37,566 nt of DNA from Apostichopus parvimensis (Eukaryota; Echinodermata; Holothuroidea; Aspidochirotida; Stichopodidae): contig KN884054.1 of NCBI GenBank assembly GCA_000934455.1, positions 25,950-63,515 on the forward strand. The letters run 5' to 3'. The notes below the pieces were generated by a model. That model did not search any database and was not told where the DNA came from. It saw nothing but the letters and a program-made list of their open reading frames with translations. The translations under genes were made by a program, and so were the position numbers. Positions 1 to 27,508 of the stretch are shown here, piece by piece; the stretch's first letter is position 1; the number at the start of each line of letters is the position of its first letter.

Positions 1-95
1 TTTTTTTTTTTTTTAAATTTGAAAATGAGCAAATACCACAACAAGTGTCTAACTATATCGGAAACAAAACACTAAAATATGCATTGAATACATCC
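1..95. repeat. 95-bp direct repeat, copy 1, starting with T14
   Basis: This segment is identical over its whole length to 2192-2286, including a run of exactly 14 T. Read on the minus strand it ends in an A14 tail, like the end of a polyadenylated retrocopy. It starts at the first base of the window, so its left limit is unknown. Confidence 0.9.
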
Positions 96-2191
96 GATTG
101 AAACAGCTTAAAAAGTATTAAAAAAAAAACAATTATACACATAAAATATACCCTATAAACAATATACTTTCTCATGTATTATATTTAACATGACATTTAC
201 TTTTATTGTTTTAAGTCACACCTTATGTTATTGGATTAATTGCAAGTTTTACATAGAATGTTAAATAAGTGGTTTTTAATTTCTTCCTGGATATGCTTTT
301 ATTTATACTGCAATAATAAGTAATAATATCGATATGTAGTAAACAGACTACCGATCACAATTACTGAGCAGTTTAAGAAATCTTCATATAGCGGGAAATT
401 TTTTGGGGTAAGTAATAGTCCCAAAAGGTGTTAACAAGTTCAAATTCCACAGAAGTAACTTCATGGAAGGCTTCGACAGTAAATTCCCTAGCAAGTTCGT
501 TACTACTTATCACTACCAAGAAAGCACAATGGGGTATATTAAGCAGTTTAAAGTTTGTTCTCAAGTCGTGAAATGAAATGGTTTTTTTTTTCATTTTCAA
601 ACATATCATGTATTTATTGTTACAGATATAGAACATTACAGTTCTAATGTCACGTGTCCTGGCTTAAGGCAGTAGACTTCTATAAGGCATTGGTTGTTTA
701 TCCAAAGAATAACCATATTATCCCCAAAAAAGCATCATTTCTTTCTCGATCAAAACTTTCACACCCTATACTACTGACAGAAAAGTACACATCCATACGT
801 ACACGCACCCATACATACATACATACATACATACATACTACAGCACTGACCTCCAAGGCGATATAGATATTGTGTCCCTTTGAGATCTGACTTTACGTGG
901 CCACCTAGGACAGTCTACAACAACCTGATCACACAGGAGGAAGTGGACAGTTTATTGTCCATTCTAGTGTCTCCAGTAATTTAGCACCATATTAGAATCT
1001 TTGGTTGGGGATCTAAAATCTATTTTACTACTTGCCAGGCTCTGACTTTCATTAATCTTAGTATATAACTACACAGGTACCAACAAACAAACATATGCCA
1101 TGCATTACAGAGCTATTACCCCCTCCCAGTAAGCTGAGTGGGGGGTTACCTTACCTTACTTCTTTCGGACAATATGATATCATGATACAACAAAATCAAA
1201 GTTTTATACAGTCCAACTGCAAATGACCAGAGTGATAAAATGTGTTTACTTATTACCTAATCGACGGAACGGCATAATCTTTCAAAACATTACAATTCCT
1301 TTTTTTCTTTGCAATAATCCTTGTTTAATTATCATAATAATAATAATAATAATAATAATCAGTAGTTATTTTTAGGAAACTTAAGCGACCACAAATATGG
1401 GAGAAACCCGCAAGGGCTTATGGATTACAAGTTACACATCTTTTATCACCATGACAACCACATCCTATTCCCATAACCACACATGCAACAAGCATAATAC
1501 AGCAGGTATACATTAAATGATGAGTGTACATTAAAGGAGAATAATAATAATTGTAATGTAGGGTGATTATATAATATACAAATCAAAGAGTTTCGGAGGC
1601 TCCTAAACTAAGACATTTGCAGATCCCAAAATGCCAAGACAAAAGTGATAATATATTTATGTATCTTACATTAACATTAGTGGAATGAATGAATATAAAA
1701 TGCAACCAACAGCCACACTGGTTTCTTACCACCACCAAAAAAAAAAGAAAGGAAATAAAATAAAATATACATGTATATATTATATATTTAAAAAAAAAAA
1801 AAACTTCGAAGAAGGCCAAATTTTGTTTTGTTTTTTTGTACTAGAATGAGTTTTCAAGCAATGACTTCTAAGTTAAGTAATTTATCAGTAAGAATTTCTG
1901 ATCTGACACTATGGAATCTTCCAAACTATTTCAGTGCAAACCACACTCGGTGTATACCTATATAGCTAATAGCAGGAAGGGAAGCGAGGGGAATTTGGTG
2001 ACAAATATGACTTTTCGTGCATTAAGTTGTTTGTCAGAACCCTTTTCCTCTGTGATTCGTAAGTCACTGAACACACAGGCCCATACGGAGTGCAACAGTA
2101 ATACAGGGTTCCATTGGTCTGTTAATATACTACCACACATAACCATGTAAATAAATAGAGGTCAGCAGTTACATTCTCATGCTAGCCAATG
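96..2191. other. AT-rich intergenic DNA, no gene seen
   Basis: I see no coding exon. It holds a CATA microsatellite near 811-838, a TAA microsatellite at about 1331-1359 with an attached dispersed repeat, and A/T homopolymer runs. The short open frames have no recognisable content. Confidence 0.6.
1340..1440 (+). repeat. Dispersed repeat, copy 1 (microsatellite-linked)
   Basis: A TAA/ATA run leads into a block with CTTAAGCGACCACAAAT and GGGAGAAACCCGCAAGGGCT. The same arrangement, in the same orientation, recurs at about 18082-18170 with a few substitutions. It is probably a short non-autonomous mobile element end; family not recognised. Confidence 0.7.
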
Positions 2192-2286
2192 TTTTTTTTT
2201 TTTTTAAATTTGAAAATGAGCAAATACCACAACAAGTGTCTAACTATATCGGAAACAAAACACTAAAATATGCATTGAATACATCC
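2192..2286. repeat. 95-bp direct repeat, copy 2
   Basis: It is identical to 1-95. Similarity stops abruptly after CATCC, and the following sequences differ completely. Identity over 95 bp including an equal-length T tract points to a very recent duplication or an assembly artefact. Confidence 0.9.
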
Positions 2287-3310
2287 TCTCACAATGCCAA
2301 ACTATAAGCACAATAAATTAATGAAAACGTGGTGCTACATCAATGCCAAACAAAGAAGTGATAATAATAACACATGCACGACCAAACATGATCATATCAA
2401 GCAAACGAAAACTGTTAGGTTATTAACTACTGGGTATGTACAATACGCTATCCACACATTTCAGCTGAACTGCTCTAAAACTTCACTTGTCAAAAGGCGA
2501 CACAAACCGTTTGATTATAAATGATTTAGAAGACAGGGATTCTGATTTGGAACTATTTCCCCCCTAAACAGTAAAGAACAATTACGCTCTGTTCAGGTCG
2601 ATATCTTCATTAAAGCATTCCTTGGTGTGAGAGACTATAAGACTTGAACAAGTCTAAAAATTATTGGATCAAACTTGCAAGCAACAAGTTAAAGTTGGTG
2701 ATAAAATCTAGAAGACTGTCTTAATTTTGACTAATTCCAAACTTCCTTTGAATCAAACTTTAAAAGTTTTTTAAAGAATTAGCAAAGAAATGCGTAAGCT
2801 GCTTGTTACAATCTGATCTAAATATGACCGACTATATGGTAATCTTGTTTAATATGATGAAATGGAAGTAAATGAAATTTTTAATTTTTTTTGATATATC
2901 TCTTTCTTCAAGGTTACGATTTACGCTACTGGAAGGATTTCAGACATTTGCGCACATGACTGATGTAGAATCTATGATGTAAAACCCAAGTGATACCAGC
3001 TGCAAAATATTAATTTTAATAATCCATAAATCTAGCTGCAATACAAAACCAATTTCCTCTATGATTAATAGCTGCGATACTTTCAAGCAAAACGAAAAGT
3101 GACACAAGGCACAGACATGGTTTTGAAAAATGACTCCATGAAAGTCAATCAGAACCACTAGTCCTGAATCTTGACGACGAAAGTTACTCTAACAGATGCC
3201 TTAACCATCTTCTACAATTTAGAGCTCTATGTGCTGGCAGGCTCCCAAACCCTCTGCTATGATATATCCAACTTATATGTGTAAATATGCATAACCGGTC
3301 ATCAATCTAC
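2287..3310. other. Intergenic DNA, nothing recognised
   Basis: AT-rich sequence with short open frames only. I see no coding motif, no RNA gene and no clear repeat. Confidence 0.5.
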
Positions 3311-3319
3311 ATATTCTCT

Positions 3320-3570
3320 GGCACCACAATGATACCTTATGAGCATCATCACTGTGATGCCAATATGTGATGCAACACAGACTTCATGGAACCACATGCT
3401 CTATAGAGACACATACAGTACAAAATCTGAACAGTCCCCCCCCCCCCCCTCAATGATACTTCATGAACATCATCACTGTGATGCACCACAGACTTCATGG
3501 AATCAAATGCACTATGGAGACACACATAAAAATCTTCATAGAAGCCCCCTCCCCCCCTCCCTGCCCTTCC
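3320..3570. repeat. Two-copy tandem repeat with C tracts
   Basis: Two units of about 125 bp each contain CATCATCACTGTGATGC, ACACAGACTTCATGGAA or a close variant, and CTATRGAGACACA, and each ends in a C-rich run (3437-3449 and around 3544-3560). Overlapping short open frames on both strands are by-products of the repeat. Confidence 0.75.
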
Positions 3571-3599
3571 AAGCACCACAGATGGAAGGGTGAAGCCAG

Positions 3600-4357
3600 A
3601 TGAATCCTCACGCACTCTGTGAACATTCATACCTTAAATCCACAGACGTACTCCCCAACGATACACTGGCATCGCTGTGATGCTGATATGCCACAATCAC
3701 CTAGTTATCACAAATTCACCTCTCTCCCATCACAAAATCCATAACCAAGGGAGCATGCATATTGCCCAATCAATACCTTTTCAGCATTCACAGATCAAAA
3801 CTGAATGCACAGCCTACGGTTTAATTTTATTTATTTTTAGCTTCGAGACTCACAGCAATTTTCAACGATCAGTTCTCATGTAGTCATAAATGTCATCAAA
3901 CAGACCTAGTAGAAAACATGATTAAAGTTTGGTTCAAGACGACACCATCCCCATACGAGATTCAGATACAATCGGGTGATGACTAGTTCTATAATCAAAC
4001 AGCCATCTTGGTTATACAAATTTAAACGGTTGAGGTAAATAACTGTATCGTGATTACACGTTGGAATTTTTTTTTTATTGATGCCATAGGCTGCTTGATA
4101 ATGACCAATGCATTATTGTACCTAATAGGAACTGCATTGGTCAAACCAAAACATCAGCTACACATTACAAGCACTGCATCTGCACACTGTGCTGTTTTCA
4201 AGACACATAATGGAAGGGGGGGGGTAGGGGTAGAGGATAATGGGGTCCAACCAATCATTAGCATTTCTTCCCCTGTTACGACTACATATTATATATTTTA
4301 ATATTAAAATAAAACTGTTAGCAAACTGTTTATCCACTGGAGAGCCTGTGTAGGAGA
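3600..4357. other. Intergenic DNA, nothing recognised
   Basis: No coding, RNA or clear mobile-element signal is visible. There is a short G-rich stretch at about 4216-4233. Confidence 0.5.
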
Positions 4358-4510
4358 ATGTGTAAAAGTAAGTTGGCCTGATGTTTCGATCCTTCAAAGG
4401 CTAAAGGCTAAAATGACAAGTCATTTAGCCTTTGAAGAAGATCTTGTCTTTTAGCCTTTGAAGAAGATCCTGCTAGGATCGAAAAGTCAGACCAACTTAC
4501 TTTTACACAT
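4358..4510. mobile_element. Hairpin element with about 35-bp inverted ends
   Basis: The left end (ATGTGTAAAAGTAAGTTGG at 4358, followed by a GTTTCGATCC block) is the inverse of the right end (GGATCGAAA, then CCAACTTACTTTTACACAT ending at 4510), with a few mismatches. Between them AGCCTTTGAAGAAGATC recurs. The hairpin GATCCTGCTAGGATC followed by GAAA resembles termini often seen in Penelope-like or other short invertebrate elements, but I cannot name the family. Confidence 0.65.
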
Positions 4511-5034
4511 ATTTTAATATTTTAAGCATAGCACACAATGAGTTCAGTTGTCCAAGCTTGAGTCATTTGTAGATATGATTAGTTAAAGACTAGAGATTAT
4601 GTCTGCCAAACATCTCATCCTAAAGGCTGGAACAGTGCTTGACCAGTGCTTAACCAGCACATGGGACCTTCCACAGGTCTGTTAAAAACCCCAGAAATGT
4701 GTTTTTTACATCTAACAATAATGCAATAGTGCAATACTTGGCACTACTATTAAAGGAAAGGTTGATTGTAGGAAAACTGATATGATGGATAGCAATGAAC
4801 TAAACAGACTCCTGCTGCTATAAACAGCAGTCTGTTTCGTGTTACCAAGCACATATACTCCAGCTAGCCATTATAATATTATTATAATATTATTGTAAGC
4901 CTAATAGACTACCAGCATGCAATGGTATTTCATGCACTAAAGTTACCCTCAGGCTTAACTCTGCCTTCCCCCATTCTCATATCGCCATCGTTGCAGGTTC
5001 CTCAACAGAATGTTCAATCTAACAAACTATGTTA
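4511..5034. other. CBS downstream flank or 3' UTR
   Basis: AT-rich DNA with a small ATTATAATATT palindromic run near 4871-4896. Part may be transcribed as CBS 3' UTR if the AATAAA signals near the stop are not used. Nothing else recognised. Confidence 0.4.
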
Positions 5035-5076
5035 TTTATTTTTCTGTGGCTACATCCAAACCGTCTTTTCCATGAT

Positions 5077-5081
<5 letters not shown>
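5035..5081 (-). promoter_or_regulatory. Two candidate polyadenylation signals
   Basis: On the minus strand AATAAA occurs at 5081-5076, sharing bases with the CBS stop codon, and again at 5040-5035, about 37 nt past the stop. Either could end the transcript, but such hexamers are common in AT-rich DNA and a longer 3' UTR is possible. Confidence 0.35.
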
Positions 5082-20345
<15,264 letters not shown>

Positions 20346-20785
20346 GGTGATTGTATCAGCTCTTTAATATGATATTCCTGTGTAAATGTGATTCAGAGAA
20401 TAAATGATTAAATTTCAAAGAATAAATCAATAATTCAAATATAGTTTGCTTGGAGTATTAAAGACCAAGGGCAAGATAGCAACAAATTACATTTCTGGTA
20501 AAATGAGAGAAACACTGCAGCTGGTTGTGTTTAATTACCCTGCACAGTAACAGATGCGCTTCAAGAGAAACTGTGGTTTTGTTTACTTTGTTCTATAAAC
20601 GACACAACAGCTCTATGAAACACAGAGTCTGTCGGTGTTCGAAACAATTAAAACATAGACATTTTCATATCAAGGGTGCTTTTAAAGTGTGCTGTGCACA
20701 GATCAAGGTGATGCAGTTTACTCATCTGGCAACAGATACAGGCAGCAGTACTACTGCTAATGTAGAAAACTAAAGACCCATCCAG

Positions 20786-20807
20786 CCCCCCCCCCCCCCC
20801 CCCCCCC
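20786..20807. repeat. C22 homopolymer upstream of CBS
   Basis: Twenty-two C in a row on the plus strand, so G22 on the CBS sense strand about 440 bp before the start codon, next to further C-rich sequence to about 20820. It could form a G-quadruplex. The exact length may be unreliable. Confidence 0.8.
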
Positions 20808-20829
20808 ACCTCCCTCCCCCAATCCGTCT

Positions 20830-21340
20830 ACCCCAAAACATCAATTCATACAGTATATGTAAAATTGAAATGAAAACCCCACTAGAGCTGTAACCTAGAT
20901 TTATAAGTTTAATCCTACTGCCACCACGGTTGGATTTATAAAAGACCAAGGTTGTCACATGACCTTGTAGCTATATATGTCAGATCAATGAGAGTCTCGG
21001 CTATTGAAACAACATTGTGTGAATATTAAAATTGTTAGCCATATGTTAATACTAGCCATCAGCCATTTTAAAAAATGACAGCATTGATTTACAGAAGACA
21101 TCTGGAGCCCGTGGATCCATTTGACATACAGTAACATTACAATATTCTGTACTGTAGCTGCCTTCTGTACAGAATACAACTGTGTATGCACCACAAACCT
21201 TCTTATATTAAAATAGTATATGATTATGTAGTTTTATCTTCATTTGTTTTTACCATTCAAGTGGATAACAGTGCATACATGAACAATACTTAGCATTGAA
21301 CATGAAGAGTACTGTACACTGCAGGTTTTGGGAACCAAAT
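20830..21340. other. CBS upstream flank
   Basis: No promoter element or exon can be assigned. A non-coding first exon of CBS may lie in this direction. Confidence 0.35.
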
Positions 21341-21342
21341 AG

Positions 21343-21547
21343 TCCCAAAGCTGACCCAATGCAGTGCACAGCACTACGACGGTCTTCTATTAATAACAGT
21401 GCAATCCCAAAGCTGACCCAATGCACTTACACAGCACTACGACGGTCTTCTATCAATACCAGTGCAATCCCAAAGCTGACCCAATGCCGTACACAGCACT
21501 ATGACGGTCTTCTATTAATAACAGTGCAATCCAAAAGCTGACGATGC
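21343..21547. repeat. 62-bp tandem repeat, about 3.3 units
   Basis: Units contain CCCAAAGCTGACCCAATGC, CAGCACTACGACGGTCTTCT and CAGTGCAAT. Open frames here are by-products of the repeat. Confidence 0.85.
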
Positions 21548-24039
21548 CATACATGTAGTACTACTGTATGCGAGTTACTATGCGAGTACTATGCGAGTTC
21601 CTGCTTGCAGGAGGATCTACATACACACACATGCCGTGCATTTTATTTTTATCTTTAAATTTGTCACAATCTGGTGGTTCTAAGCAGAACTTGAAATTTT
21701 AAAGCAAGGCACTGTACAGTACTACTGTAAGGTGTCCCAAGACATTTTACAGTACGTACACTTAATAAACGCTTACTGACACCATTGAATTCACACTGCT
21801 GGAAAGATGAAATATGCTATAACAAACTCTAAAAGTGCTGTATTTCCCTGAACAGTAAAACCAAACAGGTTTGTTACTTTACTTTACAGTATGCTTTACC
21901 TTAAAAGTAGTAGAATAGATGCCAAGTTTCTGCATGGATCTATATTTTTGTGATTATAAACTGGGGCAGTATCTGATGTACTACTCTCGTAACCCAGACA
22001 TGTTCAGGGATATGATTTCTGAGTTCTAAATCTGTTTTATAGTTATATATTGAAGGGGTCTGATTTTACACAATATATATATATTACATGGTTGATATAC
22101 AACTCATAGCACGTAAGGCTCTCAGGCTACAGTAGTTCAGTGGTGCACATAATTTAAGCATTCTTGAAAAAACCATACTGTACATATATTTTATGTTTTA
22201 AATTAACCTATATCCATCAATCTTAGTCAATCTACAAAAAATTAGTAATAGGGTCATTCCATATCAAATCACCAAATTTTGGAGTATGTTGTAGTTCGAC
22301 ATCTTTGAAAAATTCCCAAATTTATTGTATGATTGGACCACCATGAAATAAGCATATTCTGAAAATTTCAGTTGCATTGCTTTACAATTGGCCGATTTAT
22401 CACAATTTGAAATTCCGCAATTTGTCGCCACCATGGCATTTTGGCATTTTCTTGACTTTTGAGGTCTCATTTCTCAGCAATTAAACATTCTACTACCTTT
22501 TAATTACAGATGCCTATAGAGTCTATCCCATAGAACTGGAAAAAAAAAATTAGGCTACAAATATATTGTCTTGTGGAGTTAGGTCAACTTAAAAGTGTCA
22601 AAATATTCGATTTTTGTACTTTTCACTAAAAAATGTGCTATTTTTAGTGATGAATTGCTCCTAAACCATTGCTTCAGGGTACTTGATTCTTTCAGAGGTT
22701 ATTATGTCTAGTACAAACAATACAAAATAATGATTACAATGCTTTCCTATAATATGTTTGCAAGTTGTTCAACTCTAAAGTTGCTTTTTCATGCTGCGAT
22801 TCAGCATGAGGTAGGGGTTTTGATGCCAATTTTTTACCAAAGTAACCATGTTTGAGCTGTCAGGGTTTTATACTTTAATTATAAGTATAAAGTTCTTACA
22901 CCTTAACAAATTTCAGGGTTCTAGCTGTTCTCAATATTAATTTATGAAGTTGTTAAGTTGCTCCGATGTACAAAAGAGGTCGTCTTTGACGGCCAATAAC
23001 TCAAAACGCGTCATAATGAATAAATCTGATAATTTTTTCTGGAAGAGATATAGTACTACCCTGTTTGTACAAAAAATTTCAGGAGGGTGTTTTGCCTTAT
23101 TTTGAAATGAAAAATCCTCAAAGTTTGGGATTTTTACAAAAAACGTTTTTGGCTGTATATCTAAAAAAAAACAGAGAAATATCCACTAGGTTTCTAATAT
23201 CACATATTAATTGGATATATATCCAGGCTGAACTTAAATAATGGACATAGGTACTGTACGTAATATTCATTGGATATCCCCCCCCCCCCCAAATCTAATC
23301 TTCGAGAGACCCTGCAGAATAATGTCTAGGTGAAACTGCCAACTTAAAGTTAACAAGTAGAGCTCTTTAAAGAGACGTAGCCTTCCTTCTGGAATTATTT
23401 GCCTGAGCAGTCTATCTATGCTGGTTTGCTGGTACCCTTGTCATGCATTTAGCTTATCCACAATATGGACCCACCCGGAGAAACACAACCACACAGCCAT
23501 GAAAACTTCATCTTGCTGGTAGACTGCTGAAATATTTACCAAACAATATGTTTCCAAATAAGTGATTCAGTTTATAGGGGACAGGATTCTGTGTTGTTTT
23601 CTTACATATTTATGAGACTTTTCCAAAACAAAACATCCACTGGCAATGTTCAAAACCAGTTTGATACAGCTGTGCATGTTTAATACTTACTGTAGGTGGT
23701 CCACAAACCGCCTGGTGCCCTCCCAATTTTCAGGGTACATCTCAAAATGTTGGCACTTATTTGCATGAATCACTGTAATATTTCCATGATCTCCTTAACA
23801 ATAACCACATCGCAAGCTTTCAAAACTGTAACTTGAGAAGGAAGGAAGGAAGGGAGGGGGGTCATAAACTGAAAGGGGGCAACAGGGGTTGCAGCTGGGG
23901 GCACAAACCGTTACCAATTACAGCAAATGCTGGGCAGAATGGTGTGTTTGTGTAATGGAGACATACAGTAGTTTAGGGAGAAATGTTGATTGACCAAATG
24001 TAATTAAAAATAAACTGCAATATTAATGAGCCGTAGAAG
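21548..24039. other. Intergenic DNA with possible old transposon
   Basis: No gene is recognised. GGGTCATTCCATATCAAATC at about 22251 resembles a terminus often found on invertebrate DNA transposons, but I found no inverted partner. There is a C run at about 23278-23290. The sequence is rich in TACTGTA and ACAGTA words. Confidence 0.4.
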
Positions 24040-24497
24040 GCTACAATCAAGGGTTGAAATAAGCGGGCGCCCAGGCGCTATTCGCGCCCGCAAGCACTAA
24101 AATAGCGCCCCTGGACATGAAAATACAATACGCACGGGCGCTTCTTTGTCGGCAAATAAGCGCCCGCATACTCCTGTAAATATCAGCCTTATCATGCGCT
24201 GCACAGAAGCCTGAAACTACAATGCATGCTAGTGCTATATAGTAACTGCTAGCGATTTGATAAATCACTGATCGATCGAGTGCATGCACAATAGAACTGG
24301 TGCAAATGGTTTATATATCGCACAACACCTGTACTGATACGTACGTACATGCCGTACTTGAATTTTGTTTCTCCTTTTTAGCTCCTGGTAGTGAGAAAAT
24401 ATCTCCTGGTCCTACTGAAATTGCCGCGAACCAGGAGCCACTTTTTTAGAAAGTGGCTCCTGGTCCACAAATCCTTATTTCAACCCTTGGCTACAAT
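24040..24497. mobile_element. hAT-type MITE, 442 bp, perfect TIRs and TSD
   Basis: The element spans 24048-24489. Its ends are perfect 16-bp inverted repeats, CAAGGGTTGAAATAAG and CTTATTTCAACCCTTG. It is flanked by a perfect 8-bp target duplication, GCTACAAT, at 24040-24047 and 24490-24497. Eight-bp duplications and CA..TG ends fit the hAT superfamily. Inside are a GC-rich block of GGGCGC/GCGCCC repeats and a 14-bp-stem hairpin at 24431-24463 (CCAGGAGCCACTTT arm). There is no transposase, so it is non-autonomous. The intact TSD suggests a fairly young insertion. Confidence 0.93.
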
Positions 24498-26338
24498 TGT
24501 GCTAAAAAGACAAGCTTGGAGCCCTTACTGTACATGATACAGCATATCTGCGGTATTATAATACAGCCGTGGCAGTTGGTGTTTTACATTCAAGTAAGCC
24601 TACAGTTTGCATGACCTTACAGTGGTTAGTATTAATCATTTGCACCATGCTTTGACAAATGGACTTTTAATGGGCAGCAAACTACAGTATACTTACAGTG
24701 TAGTAAGGTGTCCTGTAGCACTTGTTCAAGACTTAAAATGGGAAAAATTTTTTATATAATTTCCAAGGTAACAGAGTATTGCACTGTCTTTCAAATAGGT
24801 TTGCAGTGCTAAAAATTGTGGACAACGATAAAAATATGGATTTTTAAGCTAACACCATATATGTATGTGTACATAAACGTATATTTTTTGTATGTATGTA
24901 TACATATTATCGTTTACACAGGTCCAAAAATCGGGAACCGGGTACCCGAGAGCCGTTACCCGTCGGGTATCAGAGTACCGGAAAAAGTTGTTTACCCTCG
25001 TGTATCGCGATTTTCAAGACATGACATAATGGATGCAATACTAAATGAATTATATTCTCCACTGACAATGTTTTCATGTTCAAATAGGTGTAAGATAAGG
25101 TATAAAACCTTCCTCAATAATTTCTATTTGCTTTTGTTTCTTTCATTAACTTGTTAATAACTTCATAATATAATTATCATAAAACTAACATCGCACTGCT
25201 TCCACTGCTTATGTTTGCTCTCCACCTCAATTTGATTAGACCATATATATCCAATATAAAGCTCTTAAACAGTTTTTACTACTACTATTAAACTATTATG
25301 CAGGCCCAGGGTTTGCATTAGCTGCGTGATTGCGTGATTCCCACAATTTGATCGCATTTGGTAGGCCTAACGATATGTTTGTCCAATGCTGCTGGTAGTG
25401 GCAGTGGCAGGGGTATAGGCCTGGTACTTGGAGTTGTAGGCTTACTAGTTAACGTTGGAGCTTGTTGATGGTGAAACTTTCCAAGTTATACCCGTTTCTG
25501 CCGCTACCTTCTTTTCTATTGAAGGATATTTTCCTGGTAGAAGCGGAAGTCTCCTTGTTCCATTTGGACAGTTTCCCAAACTGAATTATTGCTCAAGTTC
25601 AAAGGACTTTAATATTGAAACAATCTTGATAGAAATGCATGCTACATATTGCACTATATATTCAGTACACACAAAATCAAACCTGGTATTGGTTACGAAT
25701 CGAAGCCAGATTCTCCTCACATTTTTATCTTTTGGAAATCTGTGTTTCTGACTTATTCCGCTCCCTGGTACAGTATATTGCTACACCCTCCTAAAACACA
25801 TCTTGCAGGCATTTTGAGAAACTGCAGGCATTTTGAGAAACATTTTGAGAAGTGTAAACTGATCACATTTGAGGATCTTTTTTGAGACCATGTGTGTGTG
25901 CCATTGTTTACATCCGATTACAACGAGGCACTGTGTGCACACTAAAACTGAGACCACATCTCAATAATGAGGTCACAGCCGTATGAGTCTAAAACAGTGT
26001 CATTCAACTTCCAGAATTTCATTTAAAATTTTAATCGGATTATTTCGAGACGTTGGAAACAATTGTTCCGGGGGGGGGGGGGAGTCATGTTTTGGTCTAA
26101 CAATTGGTCCAAATATTCTTTTTCCAAGAGGCAAAAGGGGCTGTAACATGACCTCTGTAAATTTCCACCCATATTTCCAATAGGGTACTTCATTAAACAT
26201 GAGCATTTCAAAATAGCCAATGAGTAGGAAGCAAGTGCTGCGAAACACGTACTGAACCCTTGAAGTATGTACTTAGTATAAGTAAACAGAGAAGGATAAA
26301 TACATGTATGTGTAAACAATCTCCACAGTTTAGAACTG
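24498..26338. other. Intergenic DNA, nothing recognised
   Basis: No coding exon with family motifs is seen. Open frames at 24816, 25455 and 25649 (plus) have no recognisable domains. There is a G13 run at 26070-26082. A 25-bp stretch with GCAGGCATTTTGAGAAAC is doubled near 25806-25841. Confidence 0.45.
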
Positions 26339-26339
26339 C

Positions 26340-27004
26340 ACACACAATATGCGGAATACAACCACAGTATAGGTATGCAGCACACTTTATGCATATAGAC
26401 AACATTGCTTGCCCACCCCACAAATGAGTACTACCACAGTATACTGTAGGTACAGTATGCAGCACACTTTCTGTATATATAGACAATATTGCTTGCCCAC
26501 CCCACAAATGAGTACAACCACAGTATAGGTATGCAGCACACTTTATGCATGTAGACAACATTGCTTGCCCACCCCACAAATGTGTACAACCACAGTATAG
26601 GTAAGCAGCACACTTTGTGCGTACAACATTGCTTGCCCACCCCACAAATGAGTACAACCACAGTATAGGTGTGCAGCACACTTTATAGACAACATTGCTT
26701 GCCTACCCCACAAATGAGTACAACCACAGCATTTAGGTAAGCAGCACACTTTATGAACAGACAACATTGCTTGCCCGCCCCACAAATGAGTGTACAACCA
26801 CAGTATAGGTAAGCAGCACACTTTATGCATATAGACAGCATTGCTTGCCCACCCCACAAATGAGTACAACCACAGTATAGGTATGCAGCACATTTTCTGC
26901 ATATAGAGACAACATTGCTTGCCCACCCCACAAATGAGTACAACCACAGTATACTGTAGGTATGTAGCACACTTTCTGCATATATAGACAACATTGCTTG
27001 CCCA
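26340..27004. repeat. Minisatellite of about 75 bp, nine units
   Basis: Units contain GCAGCACACTTT, AGACAACATTGCTTGCCCAC, CCCACAAATGAGTAC and AACCACAGTATAGG. Several long overlapping minus-strand open frames (up to 176 codons) arise because the unit lacks stops in more than one frame. They share only the repeat and are not treated as genes. Confidence 0.93.
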
Positions 27005-27508
27005 CAGCAGAGCTAATGAGTTTGTAAGATTTGAAAACTTTACGCCCTTACCCATCATTTTGCATAATTTCAATGGAAATCGGTCATATTAACGACTTGA
27101 TCAGGCATTAACGGTAACATATGTTATTGATTCAAAGCAATTTTGTAATGGCTTGCAGGTCCAAAAGAAAAACTGATTCCTACTTTACACAAGATGTTTC
27201 ACATGTTCTACTTTTATAGGGAGACACCAAAGTTGTATTCCCCAAACTATTTCAAATTCTGAAAGATGTTGGCAAAACTATCAAGTGTTTGTTGAAAACC
27301 TGAAATAAATCTGAGATCTGGAATTGGCATCTAAATGAATCTAAGAAATATTGACAATGTAACCATAATGTTTCATAACATAAATATTTAATAAGACACC
27401 AAAGCGGTCTGTCAATATTTAGAATGTTCTTTCTTGTATTTTTAATTTGCCTTTCAACCTTTCTTATTAGTCATCCATTTAAAATACTGCATTGTTTTAA
27501 ACAATTTG
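27005..27508. other. Intergenic DNA, nothing recognised
   Basis: AT-rich with no recognised feature. Confidence 0.45.

Noticed and set aside
25455-25885. Two overlapping plus-strand frames
   Set aside because: No family signature, no splice-linked neighbours; treated as chance.
26208-27073. Cys/Val-rich repeat protein on the minus strand
   Set aside because: Several frames of the same array are open at once, which shows the openness comes from the repeat unit.
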